Positions 54,416 through 64,000 of a DNA stretch of 64,000 nt are shown piece by piece (the first letter of the stretch is position 1; each line of letters begins with the position of its first letter). The stretch is from Ypsolopha sequella (lineage: Eukaryota > Arthropoda > Insecta > Lepidoptera > Ypsolophidae). The position numbers and the translations under genes are program-made. The stretch is from contig OW204012.1 of the NCBI GenBank assembly GCA_934047225.1, positions 868,001-932,000 on the forward strand, given 5' to 3'. Under the pieces are notes generated by a model that searched no databases, was not told where the DNA came from, and saw only the letters and a program-made list of their open reading frames with translations.

Positions 54416-54512
54416 AGTGTAAGATAACTGACGACAAAAAATAATCAAGAAATTAAGGTGAAAACGATAACATTTAATTAAAAGTGATACTGACATCAGA
54501 AGTTCATTCATC

Positions 54513-54862
54513 CATCCATCCATCAGCCTAGTTCGTCCACTGCTGGACATAAGCCTTTCCAGGACTTTGCCACTCCCGGCGGTCATCCTGGAAGAATTGC
54601 CCATACTCACACACGCTGGGCAGGCGGGTTGGTGAGCGCGGTGCCAGAACCCTCACACCAGTGACGCCACTGCCCGTCACCAGTCTGTTCCATATAAGGC
54701 CCGGCTATTAGGGATGTATATACCGCCATCCATCGGTCCCAGGCATGGTGGGCCTCCTGTTTTTTTTGCCTGTGAGCTGTCCTCTTACTCTCCCCCGAAT
54801 TACTTCGAGGGGGGCTCCAAGTAAGATGGTGATACCTCCACAGTCGAGCCCGGCATCAGCTC
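54513..54862 (-). mobile_element. LINE 3' region, copy 3
   Basis: Minus-strand version of the same block, with (ccatc)n at 54,508-54,525 as its tail. Copies 2 and 3 lie tail to tail about 95 bp apart. Confidence 0.65.
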
Positions 54863-54865
54863 TAC

Positions 54866-55492
54866 AGTGCGCGCCAATCTTTTAGTCGCCTCTGAAGCTA
54901 GCCCCAAGAATCGACGCATTGGCCGTTTTACGGTGTCAGGGGGACGTTACAGGAGCGAGGGCGCGGAGCACACCCGCCTACGTGCCGCACCACACCCCCC
55001 GCTCGCCGTTCAGCAGGTGTCAACACTATGCGTTAGTGTTAGTGCTACGTCCGTATACTACACATGCGCGCGTTGCATGAAAAGTACCTACGAGGAAAAA
55101 ATTCCATGATTCGTTAAGTTTATCGTTGAATCTGTTTGTTATAGTTTATTGTTTTTGTTGCCTTTATTTGTTGTTTTGTTGATTTAGTTTATTAAAGTTT
55201 TGTTGATTTAGTTTGTTAAAGTTTATTCTTGTTGTAATTCCTCGCGGACGTTATAGCGTTTTAAGGCGACAATGTAGGAAAATGGTGTTTATATTAATGC
55301 ATTTTATTTATATAGTTACGATTGCAGTAAAATAATAAATAAATAATTAAATAAGTAGGTACAACAAGTACACCTTCCCAATTATAGTCAACATTTAATA
55401 ATCAACCGTTGATATTATTATTTCCTTGACTGTATCTGCGCAAGATTGCACTCGTAGCTCACTCAGAGGCGACTAAAATATTGGCGCGCACT
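54866..55492. mobile_element. TIR element with GC-rich left half
   Basis: agtgcgcgccaatcttttag tcgcctctga and its inverted partner tcagaggcgactaaaatatt ggcgcgcact. 627 bp. The GC-rich left half might be mistaken for a promoter but lies inside the repeat borders. Confidence 0.75.
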
Positions 55493-55578
55493 ATACCACC
55501 TTGTAATCAGAAGTTATCGGAAGTCAATATATTTTTGTATAAAAAATTATTTATGTAAAAATATCTTAATATTCCCAG

Positions 55579-55739
55579 CACATCCCCATTGGCAGCAACT
55601 GAAGTGTGACCACAAGGGAGGATGGAGGGCGAAGGGATGGTGGCCGTAGTGAGAGCCCTGAAAGACGCGGAGCTGGCGGTGACCGTGCTGGACTCCGGGA
55701 GACAGTACACACTGCTGCCCAGTCACATCGCGCAAGCTG
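55579..55739 (+). CDS. Unknown gene, first coding exon
   Basis: The acceptor ttaatattcccag precedes a 161-bp exon. An in-frame TGA at 55,607 is followed by ATG at 55,622, and the exon ends gctg|gtgagt (phase 1). Coding part: MEGEGMVAVVRALKDAELAV, TVLDSGRQYTLLPSHIAQA. GC-rich with a clear codon pattern, unlike neighbouring DNA. I do not recognise the family. A further upstream non-coding exon or promoter is not identified. The call relies on the splice sites and in-phase joining with 57,426-57,838; the two together give 177 residues and remain open. Confidence 0.55.
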
Positions 55740-56074
55740 GTGAGTGTACACAAGGTGCTGTTGCGAGCTTTGAGGGTTAAGTTTGCCTGGTCTTTACAAT
55801 CTTTCTGTGTAATTATGAATACATAAACTTGTCAAGATATGAAGTCGTCTCTGTGGTCTATCCGAGTATGCACTATGAAGTGAAGGTCACAGGCCACACC
55901 TGAAACCCTCGTTTCATCGACAGTTGTCTGGTCCCAGCGTGATGGGTCGTGAGACCTATCGCCGTTCTTCTGGCACGAATATACCTTAACGTTCTTTTCG
56001 AAGCACGCAGACCGAAGTCCTCAATGGAATTTGAGCCTGGTCCTTCGGTTTAGTGGAGATCAACAATAAACTAC

Positions 56075-56455
56075 GAGACGATCAAGGTGAGTGACAGCGA
56101 ACTGCTGTCACATCTTCACTCACTCATAAATACCCTATCTCACTCACGCAAACACCCCCACACACACCCTCTCGAACACATACTTGTACACATTTTGTAT
56201 TTGAATTTTTTTTTAATTTGTTATGTTAATTAGTTTTTTATTCCTGCATAAATTCAATGTTTATTATCTTGTACAGTCTACATTGTTTATAGGGAGGCAA
56301 CTGACACCTAAATCTCAAGATACTCTCTTACCTTAGGTGTCAGAGCAACTACTTATTTTGTGAAATAGTTAGCTGATCTTGGTATTTTAGTTCATGTTAC
56401 TTGTTTTAAATTCATGTAAATATAGAATTTATTATTATTATTATTATTAACGCAA
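56075..56455 (+). mobile_element. LINE 3' UTR with (ATT)n tail
   Basis: The C-rich acacaccctctc stretch, cttgtacacattttgtattt, a short palindromic aggtgtca pair and (att)n tail have the same layout as the 3' UTR at 50,129-50,398, in a different sequence. Confidence 0.5.
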
Positions 56456-56849
56456 AACTTAACTTGTGTTTGTGGGCTTGTCTTTTGTGAGGTGGTGGTT
56501 CCCTTTTCTCTTTCTTTATATTTGTTATTTTTATACGTTCTCTTAGTTAGGCGACGCTCGCGGAAGATTTATTTATGGGCCATAGGCCTCTTTAAATCTG
56601 AAGCACACAGATTGAAATTGCGTTCTTGCTACACTAATAAATGTTATGTTACGATACAAACATTCATAATTATTTAATTTGTTCTAGTTAAACTATGTAA
56701 TAAGAATTGCAAACATGTAAATAAATCTTTAAATAAATAAATAAATGTAAATGTAACTTACTACGTTTCAAAACATATTTTATGAATAATATGATAATAA
56801 ATATTTTTACTTTAAAAGCTTTTTTTAAACGTTTTATTATATATATATA

Positions 56850-57355
56850 TATATATACACAGATTCTTACGAATATTAAAGTAGAAATTGAATAAAAAAG
56901 AAAATTTTCGAGATATATTTCGACCCACTTGGGATCGTCGTCAGTCGAATATGGAATAATATCATAAATAAAATAGAGTTAACAATTAATTGACAAACTT
57001 AACCTATTTTCTTAACCTATTTAATTTACCTACCTTTTTGCTCTCATCTGGTGAAGGTAGAGAAGGGTCTGTCTGTCGGTCAGTGTTGTCTGTTTAGTCC
57101 GGCTCCATAGTGGGCACCAAGTGACCAAATGTAAGACGATTCCCAAGTTCTCAGTTCAATGTCAGTCAAAGGGGGGTGAAAGGCTTTAATGATACGAAAA
57201 GTGAAGCAGTTGTTAAATGAATGAGAATGAGAGCGAGCATGTGTGGGTATAGGTAAAGTGTTATGAGGTATCCAAAGTATCCCAAGTGGGTCGAAATATA
57301 TATCGAAAATTTTCTTTTTTATTCAATTTCTACTTTAATATTCGTAAGAATCTGA
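56850..57355. mobile_element. Penelope-like foldback, second family, copy 2
   Basis: cagattcttacgaatattaa ... gagatatatttcgacccact and the inverted right end at 57,275-57,355. The central part repeats, inverted, the arm of copy 1 (gggcaccaagtgaccaaatg). A hammerhead-like box is on the minus strand at 56,915-56,955 (ctgacga, helix, gaaat). TA-rich flanks on both sides. Confidence 0.6.
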
Positions 57356-57425
57356 GATATATATATATATATATATTTATGAATAATAATAATTCATCCA
57401 GTAACCAACCACTGATTATTTTCAG

Positions 57426-57838
57426 TGACAAACCAAAACAAATTGGCAGCAGCCCAACGAAGCTGCACAGAAAGATATCCGCGCGACCACTCGTACCACC
57501 AGTACAGTTACTGTCCTGGCCCGGACATCCATCGTGGCCCGGACATCCATCGTGGCCCGGACATCCATCGTGGCCCGGACATCCATCGTGGCCCAGATGT
57601 ACATCGTGGCCCGGACCTCTATCGTGGCCCGGACGTCCATCGTGGCCCGGACTTACGGCTATGTCAAAGAAGTTGTGCTTCAAACTACGAAGCACCAATG
57701 CACCAGAGACGTCAAGGCAGCTACCAGTTTCCAAGGCAGGAGGAACACAATAATATCTCTCATGGAGTGCAAGTCCGGGTGGACAAATTTGATTCCTGTA
57801 CTCAAGCCACTGATGGGAGATATGCCAGCAGTTATCAG
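57426..57838 (+). CDS. Unknown gene, second coding exon with GPDxHR repeats
   Basis: 413 bp, acceptor gattattttcag, donor tatcag|gtaagg, phase 1 to 0. Joined to the previous exon it continues VTNQNKLAAAQRSCTERYPR, then a tyrosine-rich DHSYHQYSYCP, seven hexapeptides (GPDIHR x4, GPDVHR, GPDLYR, GPDVHR) plus a partial one, and a tail with LRLCQRSCASNYEAPMHQRR and HNNISHGVQVRVDKFD. The hexapeptides come from an 18-bp repeat at about 57,516-57,655. The composition suggests a disordered, possibly structural or regulatory region. No homologue is recognised. Further exons would lie to the right; none was found with confidence. Confidence 0.55.
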
Positions 57839-58554
57839 GTAAGGGTTGCCTTGCTTTGTTTAAATATTTCGTCACCAAGTGTTAACAAGGTGGTATATCG
57901 CCTTGAGGGGGTATATCGTGAAAAAATTAACACTTTTTGAAGTTATTTATCTGCTCTTTTAAAGAAGTTCCAAGTAAAATATATTAGTATAACAATTTTG
58001 GGACCATTTTCTAGATTTTGGTCTATCAGAAACGCGATTGGAGGAATTTCACTCGATAGAAATAATTATTGAAATGAGGTCTAAATTTACACTTTTTTTG
58101 ATATTCTGACAAATTGGGATACCACACAGACTTCAAAAATATTTATTTAGATGGGTTTTGACAATACCTAAATTACTGGGTATGGAAATAAAACCGAATT
58201 TTTGTCAATTTTCCCCGATTCCGTCCCTCTCGCACTGCGGGTTTTTCCGCCTGGAGTAACGGGGACCTTTGCACAGACGATATATCACCGTGGCGACCTA
58301 CAGCACTACAATTCAACCAATATTACAATTAAAGTCAGTCTCACACGAGCCCGGTTGCCTACTTTCGTAGGTTTTGACATAAAGACTGGGCTCCCTAAAT
58401 TATAGAGTTTTTGCATAAATATGCTGACTCAATTATATACTCTTAATTCATATTTTTATTAACAAAAAAAAAAGAACTTAAATAACATATAATAAAATGA
58501 ATTAAGAAAAAACTAAGAAGAAAAACTTACCTATACATTAAACCATTTAAAATA
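57839..58554. other. No further exon found
   Basis: A 67-residue frame at 58,202-58,405 (ALRVFPPGVTGTFAQTIYHR) has no splice borders in phase; it could be repeat-derived. Confidence 0.4.
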
Positions 58555-58935
58555 TTTTTCAATGCAAGTGCTCGTAAAGGCCCACTTTTTATGCATCAAA
58601 ACCGAACAGAAAGTCGATCATTTTGTCCTAGGGCTTATTATTTTTTTATTTATTTACAATGGTTGGCTAACCTGCAGCCTTTCCTGTGTACCATAAATGT
58701 TATACTTTTTTTTTCCACTGTTTAACGGCTCTGGATACAGTCCTTTTGAGACAATCATAATTTAAAGTTCACAAGATTATTTTATTTATTATTTGTTTTA
58801 TTTCCTCACACTATGCATTGAAAAACGTAGTATGATACACGGGCGTAAGAGCAATAAATTACACGGTTACGTTTAAAACACTCGCTACGCTCGTGTTTAA
58901 TTTATTCCTTTTCGCCCTTGTAGCATAAACTACTA
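58555..58935 (+). repeat. Dispersed repeat, uninterrupted copy
   Basis: ttttcaatgcaagtgctcgt ... cgctacgctcgtgtttaatt ... tagcataaactactat. It matches 16,428-16,712 plus 17,739-17,830 without the 1-kb insertion. Confidence 0.75.
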
Positions 58936-59113
58936 TTTTATATTTATATACTTGATCAATGTAAAATGTAAGATTAGGCGAAAGTACTTGAATAATAGAC
59001 TTATCCACTCTAACTTATTTATGTTTATGGGTAAGCAGATAGCGTTAGTAGTATTTTTACATGGGTAAAAGTTTTTAAATCAACGAAAAATACCAAGTAC
59101 TTACAGAGATATT

Positions 59114-59274
59114 GGTATCGATTCGGCATAACACGAATTAACTTATGTGACAGGACTTACCTTATTTTAAACGTCCCGTCTTTTTCTTTCTTTATCGAAA
59201 AGACAAGGACAGTACGCTTAAATTAAGTTTAGTCCTGTCAAATAAGTTAAGATGTGCTTCACCGAATCGATACC
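59114..59274. mobile_element. GGTGTCGATTCGG MITE, copy 4
   Basis: ggtatcgattcggcataaca ... accgaatcgatacc. The internal gtctttttctttctttatcg block is partly inverted relative to the other copies. Confidence 0.8.
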
Positions 59275-59289
59275 GTCAAATATGTAAAT

Positions 59290-59400
59290 CATACCCCGCG
59301 TTCCGAAATAGAATTATTTCGCTAAAATCGATTACGAATGAATGAGGTGAATGGCTAATAATCCATGAGTGAAGCAAATGCGTTCATTCATTCGTATGAC
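59290..59400. mobile_element. GCGGTCCG MITE, copy 3 (diverged, partial)
   Basis: ccccgcgttccgaaatagaa then tcgctaaaatcgattacgaa, matching the right half of 40,288-40,385 in reverse; the opposite terminus is not clear. Confidence 0.5.
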
Positions 59401-59740
59401 TTTCGTGGCTTATGCGACGGAGGTGAGGCGATGTGAGCGTTGAACGGAATGGAGTGTCAAAAATTGTTTTCGCTCCATTATTTCAGCAGTTCAGATCAGA
59501 TAAACCATGGTATATGTTTTATTCGGTCATGAGAGAAACAAATGGAAAGTCGTGTGGAACTCTTCGTCGAAAAGGAAGAATATATATATTTTTTTTGTCA
59601 CTGTCTGAGTCTACATTGAATAACAGTGCTACAAACTCTTCTTGTTCCATCACGAATCACGGTACTTTGACGAAGTAAAATAAAATAATCGTATTGTATT
59701 CTGTGGTAAGAGGTTATGGTTAAGATGTATCTTTTTTAAT
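59401..59740. other. No gene seen
   Basis: Between two MITE copies. An 81-residue frame from 59,433 has no motif. Confidence 0.4.
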
Positions 59741-59861
59741 GCGGTCCGAATCATAAGCTATCTTTCACATCGTTTGCTAGCTCACAAATTACGGACCAGT
59801 CATCGCTCACACTTTAATTCATTCATAGCTTTTATCTATGTAATTCTATTTCGGACCGCAC
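59741..59861. mobile_element. GCGGTCCG MITE, copy 4 (diverged)
   Basis: gcggtccgaatcataagcta ... attctatttcggaccgca. Its right end abuts the 37-bp array. Confidence 0.6.
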
Positions 59862-59872
59862 GGAAAGTTTGT

Positions 59873-60131
59873 TTTACTATGACTCTACCGTGTGCGGTCG
59901 CTCTACAGATTTACTATGACTCTACCGTGTGCGGTCGCTCTACAGATTTACTATGACTCTACCGTGTGCGGTCGCTCTACAGATTTACTATGACTCTACC
60001 GTGTGCGGTCGCTCTACAGATTTACTATGACTCTACCGTGTGCGGTCGCTCTACAGATTTACTATGACTCTACCGTGTGCGGTCGCTCTACAGATTTACT
60101 ATGACTCTACCGTGTGCGGTCGCTCTACAGA
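59873..60131 (+). repeat. 37-bp tandem array, 7 copies
   Basis: Unit tttactatgactctaccgtg tgcggtcgctctacaga with exact 37-bp spacing; all units look identical. Confidence 0.95.
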
Positions 60132-61763
60132 TTTTACGGTTTGTTTCTCGTTTTAAGGAGTTTAAATCAAAGGAGGACTTTTTGAGAAAGTAATTTAATT
60201 ATTTAGCAATAATAACATGCGTAGACATTTAAAAAACCGGCCAAGTGCGATTCAGACTCGCATACTTAGAGTTCCGTATTGTGGATGATTAAATAAATTG
60301 AGTCAGTTTTTTCGTGAATTTCTCAACCACTTTATTTTTCTGTAATATTTACGTAAACACATATTACCATGATTTTTTTCATAATTTTTGGTCCACCAGT
60401 TTTAGACATAAGGGGGGGACATACAATTTTTTATGGTTTTTTAAGGATTTCTCGAAATAGACGCAATTAAATATAGCCAAACTATTTACTTTTACAATCA
60501 GCTTTTTAATACCTACAATATGATAACCATATTTTATTTTTATAAAATATTTTTATATTTATTTTACTCCTTTTTTATTATTTTTTATTTGTGCTCATTT
60601 TTATTTTTTCGCTATAGTTTTCCTGATAATTGGCCAGTTATGATCTGTAATCGAAATGTTTGCTCTATTTTGGTCCTCCAGTTTGTATTGTATTGTATTA
60701 TTATATAATATTATTTAATTTATTTGACTTTTTTTATATTTTATATTTGTGGATTATTTTTTAAATCGCTATAGTTTTTCTGTAATTGATTAGTTATGAC
60801 TTTAAACTCTCGCGTTTCGTACACATTATAATATATATAATAATATATATATTATCCCTCAAAGTGGGAAACTGACCGTAGACCACGAGACATGCAACTG
60901 TCTCGAAACGTCGGGTGTCCCCTTTTCGTAAAAAAGGTAAAAATTGATCGCGGTAGACCCGATTATATATATTATAATGATCAGTTATGATCTACAATCG
61001 ACATTATTTTCATATTTTTCGATCCACCAATTTCGGCGATAAAGGGGGTACAAACATATTTTTGTGGTTTTGTAAATATTTCTCGAAACAAATGCCAGTA
61101 AATTTAGTAACAGTATATATTTTTACAATCAGCTTTTTAGGATAATGGTTTTTATTTTTAGGATAATGGTTTTTATTTTTCTCAATTTTGTTTTGAAAGT
61201 AGTATTTTGAACAATTTCAAATTTCAAATGAACGGTGGTTATGAGTTTATGACGGACGGAGGAACAACGGAGTCTCACTATAACCCAAAGGTTTTCCTTT
61301 TGTACCTTTTAGGTACTTACTACTGTGGAGTCATGAAATTGCTGATTATAGCAATAAGTAACTGCGCACGACTTGTGGCAAGGCACGTACGTAGCCACGC
61401 CAGTTCTCTTCCCGACATTGTATAGTATCGACGTGTTTTCTTGTGTGGTTTTAGCCACTTGATTATATCGGACTACTAACAGTTAACCTGTGTTTCACTC
61501 AGTTAACACCCCAACCTGCCAAACTACGGAAACCTGATTACCATTTCTGAATCTGACACCAGGATCCTCTTAATGGAGAAATCCTTACAAAAAAAACATG
61601 ATTTTCATTAACTATACAATTTTCAGTATCTATCAGTATCTGTACAATTTGCAGTATTTGTTCGTTGCCTTTTTTGTATGTATGTATTTTGAAGGAAATC
61701 AAACGATATCGCGATGTAATATGCAAGTAGCGCCATCTAGTGTTTACGACTACGATCTAGTAG
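60132..61763. other. No gene; repeat pieces
   Basis: A GGTTCCGTA-family piece at 60,228-60,300. 60,850-60,970 has ctgtctcgaaacgtcgggtg, a motif of a common lepidopteran repeat, flanked by (ata)n. The rest is AT-rich low complexity. Confidence 0.5.
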
Positions 61764-61880
61764 GTACAGTGGAGACCGCATCAAGTAAGACACATTGGAC
61801 TTTGTACCTATCTTATATTCTTCTCTGTAGGGGCTTATGTCGTACTGCAAGTGTATAGCTTGATGTGGTCTCCACTGTAC
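61764..61880. mobile_element. 117-bp MITE, copy 2
   Basis: gtacagtggagaccgcatca ... tgatgtggtctccactgtac, differing from copy 1 (13,959-14,075) at only a few bases. Confidence 0.85.
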
Positions 61881-62027
61881 GTTGTCAAAAGTATTTTATA
61901 GTTCTGTACCCGAAGGATGACAAACGGGACTCTAGTGCATAGTCTACCCCTTGCTTATATAGGACCCCTTGCGACTTTGTGTAGGAAGACGCCGCTTGGC
62001 ACAGTTGATCCTTGGGTTGTTCTGAGC

Positions 62028-62174
62028 TGGGGATCTTAAAAAAGGCCGACTTGTGTGAATTATAAAATGATTTGAAAGTACGACAGAGTCAGAGTTTTTT
62101 CACGTGTGCAAAAGAGATGGCAATAGACCAGAATCATAATGTGATTCATGCAAAACGACCTTTTAAGAGGACCA
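62028..62174. mobile_element. CAGG/CCTG MITE, copy 2
   Basis: ctggggatcttaaaaaaggc ... cgaccttttaagaggaccag. Confidence 0.65.
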
Positions 62175-62201
62175 GGGGCACAGATTATACAGAGTAGTTG
62201 C

Positions 62202-62337
62202 CAGGGGATCTAAAGAGGCCGACTTGGGTGAATCATAAAATGATTTAAAAGTAGGATGGAGTCACGCGTGCAAAAGAGACGGCATTAGAACGGAATCATA
62301 ATATGATTCATTCAAAGAGGCCTTTTTAGAGGACCTG
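62202..62337. mobile_element. CAGG/CCTG MITE, copy 3
   Basis: caggggatctaaagaggccg ... gaggcctttttagaggacctg; lies 27 bp from copy 2 in the same orientation. Confidence 0.75.
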
Positions 62338-62717
62338 ATCTAGCCCGATTGACATGAGGTGACCCCTCTGAGATAGGTGTTAGGGGGGAGGGTGAAAGTG
62401 CATCTGCCACGGAAAGAAGAGTGCCTTTGCATGATTTTGATTTTTGAGTTCATGGAGGTTGTCGTAACAAGGAGCTTCTAAATCTAACGATCGATAATGA
62501 TAAGATCCTCTCTAATGAATTCCCGTAGCTTGATTTCTAAAAGATTTTTTTTATTTATATTTTCTTTAGAGAATATGTGCCATTTTTGGACAAAGTTTTC
62601 ATTATTTTAAACCATAATTAACCATAATTTTTTATAGAATTGTCCTATATGACGTCACTTGAGAATTTTAAACATTACACTGATTGTGATGTGTGATTGC
62701 TTATAAAAATAATAAAA

Positions 62718-63395
62718 ACCAGCCAAGTGCGAGTCGGATTCGCGCACGAAGAGTTCCGTACCATTATCTATAATAATACAGATCGCGCCAAATTTCTAGT
62801 ACGCTCGGAAGTTGCTCTTCCCAAGAAAGGCCCATACATTTTGTTCCTGCTGATGCGAATGTGTTAGGGGACTAAAAGTTTGGCGCGATCTGTACTCGTT
62901 AACTTGTAAAGCCTACTTAGCTGTGATAGTTTTCCTTTTAATTTCGTTATGTATACTACTGCCGTGATTTTCGTCACGTGTCCAAATACAACCGTTTCAC
63001 TGGCAGGGGGGGGGACACTTGATTCTAACAAAAATTAACACTTTTAAGCTTAATATTTCGCAAACGGAACCGTGGATCGAAAAATAGTCTTCTCATACCC
63101 CCAATATTTTTAAATTATCTCTATCCAATGACACCCCACACAAGGGGATAGACGAGAAACAAAAATCATCCCCACTTTACGTGTAGGGGAGGTACCATAA
63201 AAAAATATTTTTCAAAATTTTACTGTACCTGTTTATCGGTGTAATAAATATGTATACCCATGCCAAATTACAGCTTTCTAGTACTAATAGTCTCTAAGCT
63301 AAGCCGCGGACAGACAGACAGACAGGCAGACAGACAGACAGACGGACATGGCGAAACTATAAGGGTTCCTTGTTGTTGACTACGGAACCCTAAAA
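62718..63395 (-). mobile_element. GGTTCCGTA-family interspersed repeat, inverted long copy
   Basis: Reverse-complement match to 14,465-15,160 throughout, including the nested cagatcgcgccaaa inverted repeat (62,777-62,897), the C-run and the (gtct)n. Confidence 0.75.
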
Positions 63396-63730
63396 AACCG
63401 GCCAAGTGCGAGTCAGACTCGCGTACCTAGGGTTCCGTATTGTGGATGATAAATTTAATTTTTTTTTCGTGAATTTCTTAACCGCTTTATTTTTCCTGCA
63501 ATCTTTACGTAAACACATATTACCCTTATTTTTTAACCGACTTCAAAAAGGAGGCGGTTCTCAATTCGACTGTATGTTTATTTATTTATTTATTTTTTTT
63601 CATATCATTTGGTCCAATAGTTTTGGAGATAAGGGGGGGGGGCATACATATTTTTGGGGTTTTTTAAAGATTTCTCGATACCATTGCCAGTAAATATAAT
63701 AAAAGTATATTATTTTTACAATCAACTTTT
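63396..63730. other. GGTTCCGTA-family piece and T-rich sequence
   Basis: ccggccaagtgcgagtcaga, gggttccgtattgtggatga, as at 60,236-60,290. No gene. Confidence 0.5.
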
Positions 63731-64000
63731 TAATTTTTTAAAGCTATCCAGTATGAATGTTTCAAGCAATATATTAATACAATACAATCAAACCTCAAAA
63801 TTAACCCTAAGTTATTATGGTCTTACGTGAAAGCTCGCAGAGGTGGTTCCGCTTATCGCAAAACTTAATTATAAAGGGCCTGTCGAAAACGCACTAAGTA
63901 TTTGTCAAGGGTTTAACGATTTTTTTGCTTCAGTTCTTATAGCAGCTGCAAATAATTATTCCGATAATGATTTTGCAGCCCCCTTCTGCGACGATGGTTG
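63731..64000 (+). pseudogene. LINE ORF2 fragment running off the window
   Basis: Two frames in succession read CFKQYINTIQSNLKINPKLL WSYVKARRGGSAY and, after a frameshift near 63,860, LNYKGPVENALSICQGFNDF FASVL. The F/LWSYVK and E-x-A-x-x-x-x-x-F-N-x-F-F-x-x-V pattern is the spacer between endonuclease and reverse transcriptase in CR1/jockey-type LINEs. The polymerase, if present, would lie right of the window. Confidence 0.7.

Larger units (their letters stand above)
55740..57425. other. Intron of unknown gene with two retroelement pieces
   Basis: It holds a LINE 3' UTR (56,075-56,455: tcactcactcataaataccc, gggaggcaactgacacctaa, (att)n end) and the Penelope-like foldback 56,850-57,355. Stretch 56,456-56,850 has nothing recognised. 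Confidence 0.5.

Noticed and set aside
54867..55109. GC-rich segment as promoter or first exon of the plus-strand gene
   Set aside because: It lies inside clear inverted terminal repeats (54,866-55,492), so it is better explained as transposon interior.
57330..57878. 182-residue minus-strand frame with GHD repeats
   Set aside because: It is antisense to the better supported plus-strand exon; the repeat makes several frames open.
58202..58405. Third exon of the unknown plus-strand gene
   Set aside because: No acceptor in the phase required by the donor at 57,838 and no matching composition.
60850..60970. ctgtctcgaaacgtcggg block as another hammerhead
   Set aside because: It has a GAAAC-like box but no CUGANGA box at the right distance.

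Overview
The window looks like a stretch of an insect nuclear genome, very probably a moth or butterfly. It is AT-rich. Genes are split by multi-kilobase introns with GT/AG borders, and the DNA is crowded with repeats of kinds familiar from Lepidoptera: a Helitron with TC and CTAG ends inserted between A and T, RTE- and CR1/jockey-type LINE tails, many foldback MITEs, hAT-like ends and Penelope-like foldbacks. Nothing bacterial or viral was recognised.

Left half (1 to about 27,150): the minus strand carries the 5' part of one gene, a CLASP (Drosophila chb/MAST) microtubule plus-end protein. Seven exons can be joined with consistent splice phases (27148-26957, 19172-19072, 14384-14208, 13110-12986, 6881-6768, 5320-5201, 1157-970). 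They give 339 residues covering the whole N-terminal TOG domain, a linker, and the start of the second TOG domain; the gene runs off the left edge. The ATG sits directly after a 3' splice site, so an untranslated first exon probably lies further right. Exon 5 is followed by four further tandem copies of its 3' part (118-119 bp spacing). Three of these keep a splice acceptor, an open frame and a donor of matching phase. The introns hold a DIRS-type tyrosine-recombinase retrotransposon (7473-12517), two highly regular tandem arrays (25 bp x 21 and 42 bp x 31), a hAT-like element, a Helitron, foldbacks and LINE fragments.

Middle (27,150-55,500): no host gene was recognised. The region is repeat-dominated: a hAT-like element whose right end and target duplication have become a 47-bp tandem array (31,959-33,147), a tRNA-like gene with polymerase III boxes (35,770), a decayed RTE-type LINE with an internal minisatellite (38.6-40.2 kb), several foldbacks, a 5'-truncated LINE with a fully open reverse transcriptase (48,521-50,128), and a 45-bp x 12 array whose units each contain a hairpin (53,391).

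Right part (55,500-64,000): two plus-strand exons (55579-55739 and 57426-57838) join in phase and encode an unrecognised protein with a GPDxHR hexapeptide repeat. The intron between them contains a Penelope-like foldback ending about 50 bp before the acceptor. The remainder is MITEs, a 37-bp x 7 array and a second, inverted copy of a ~690-bp repeat also present near 14.5 kb. A LINE fragment crosses the right edge.

The genes do not form a pathway. The biology visible is one cytoskeletal gene with an amplified exon, one unknown gene, and layered transposon insertion and tandem amplification. All identifications come from reading motifs by eye; no database search was run.
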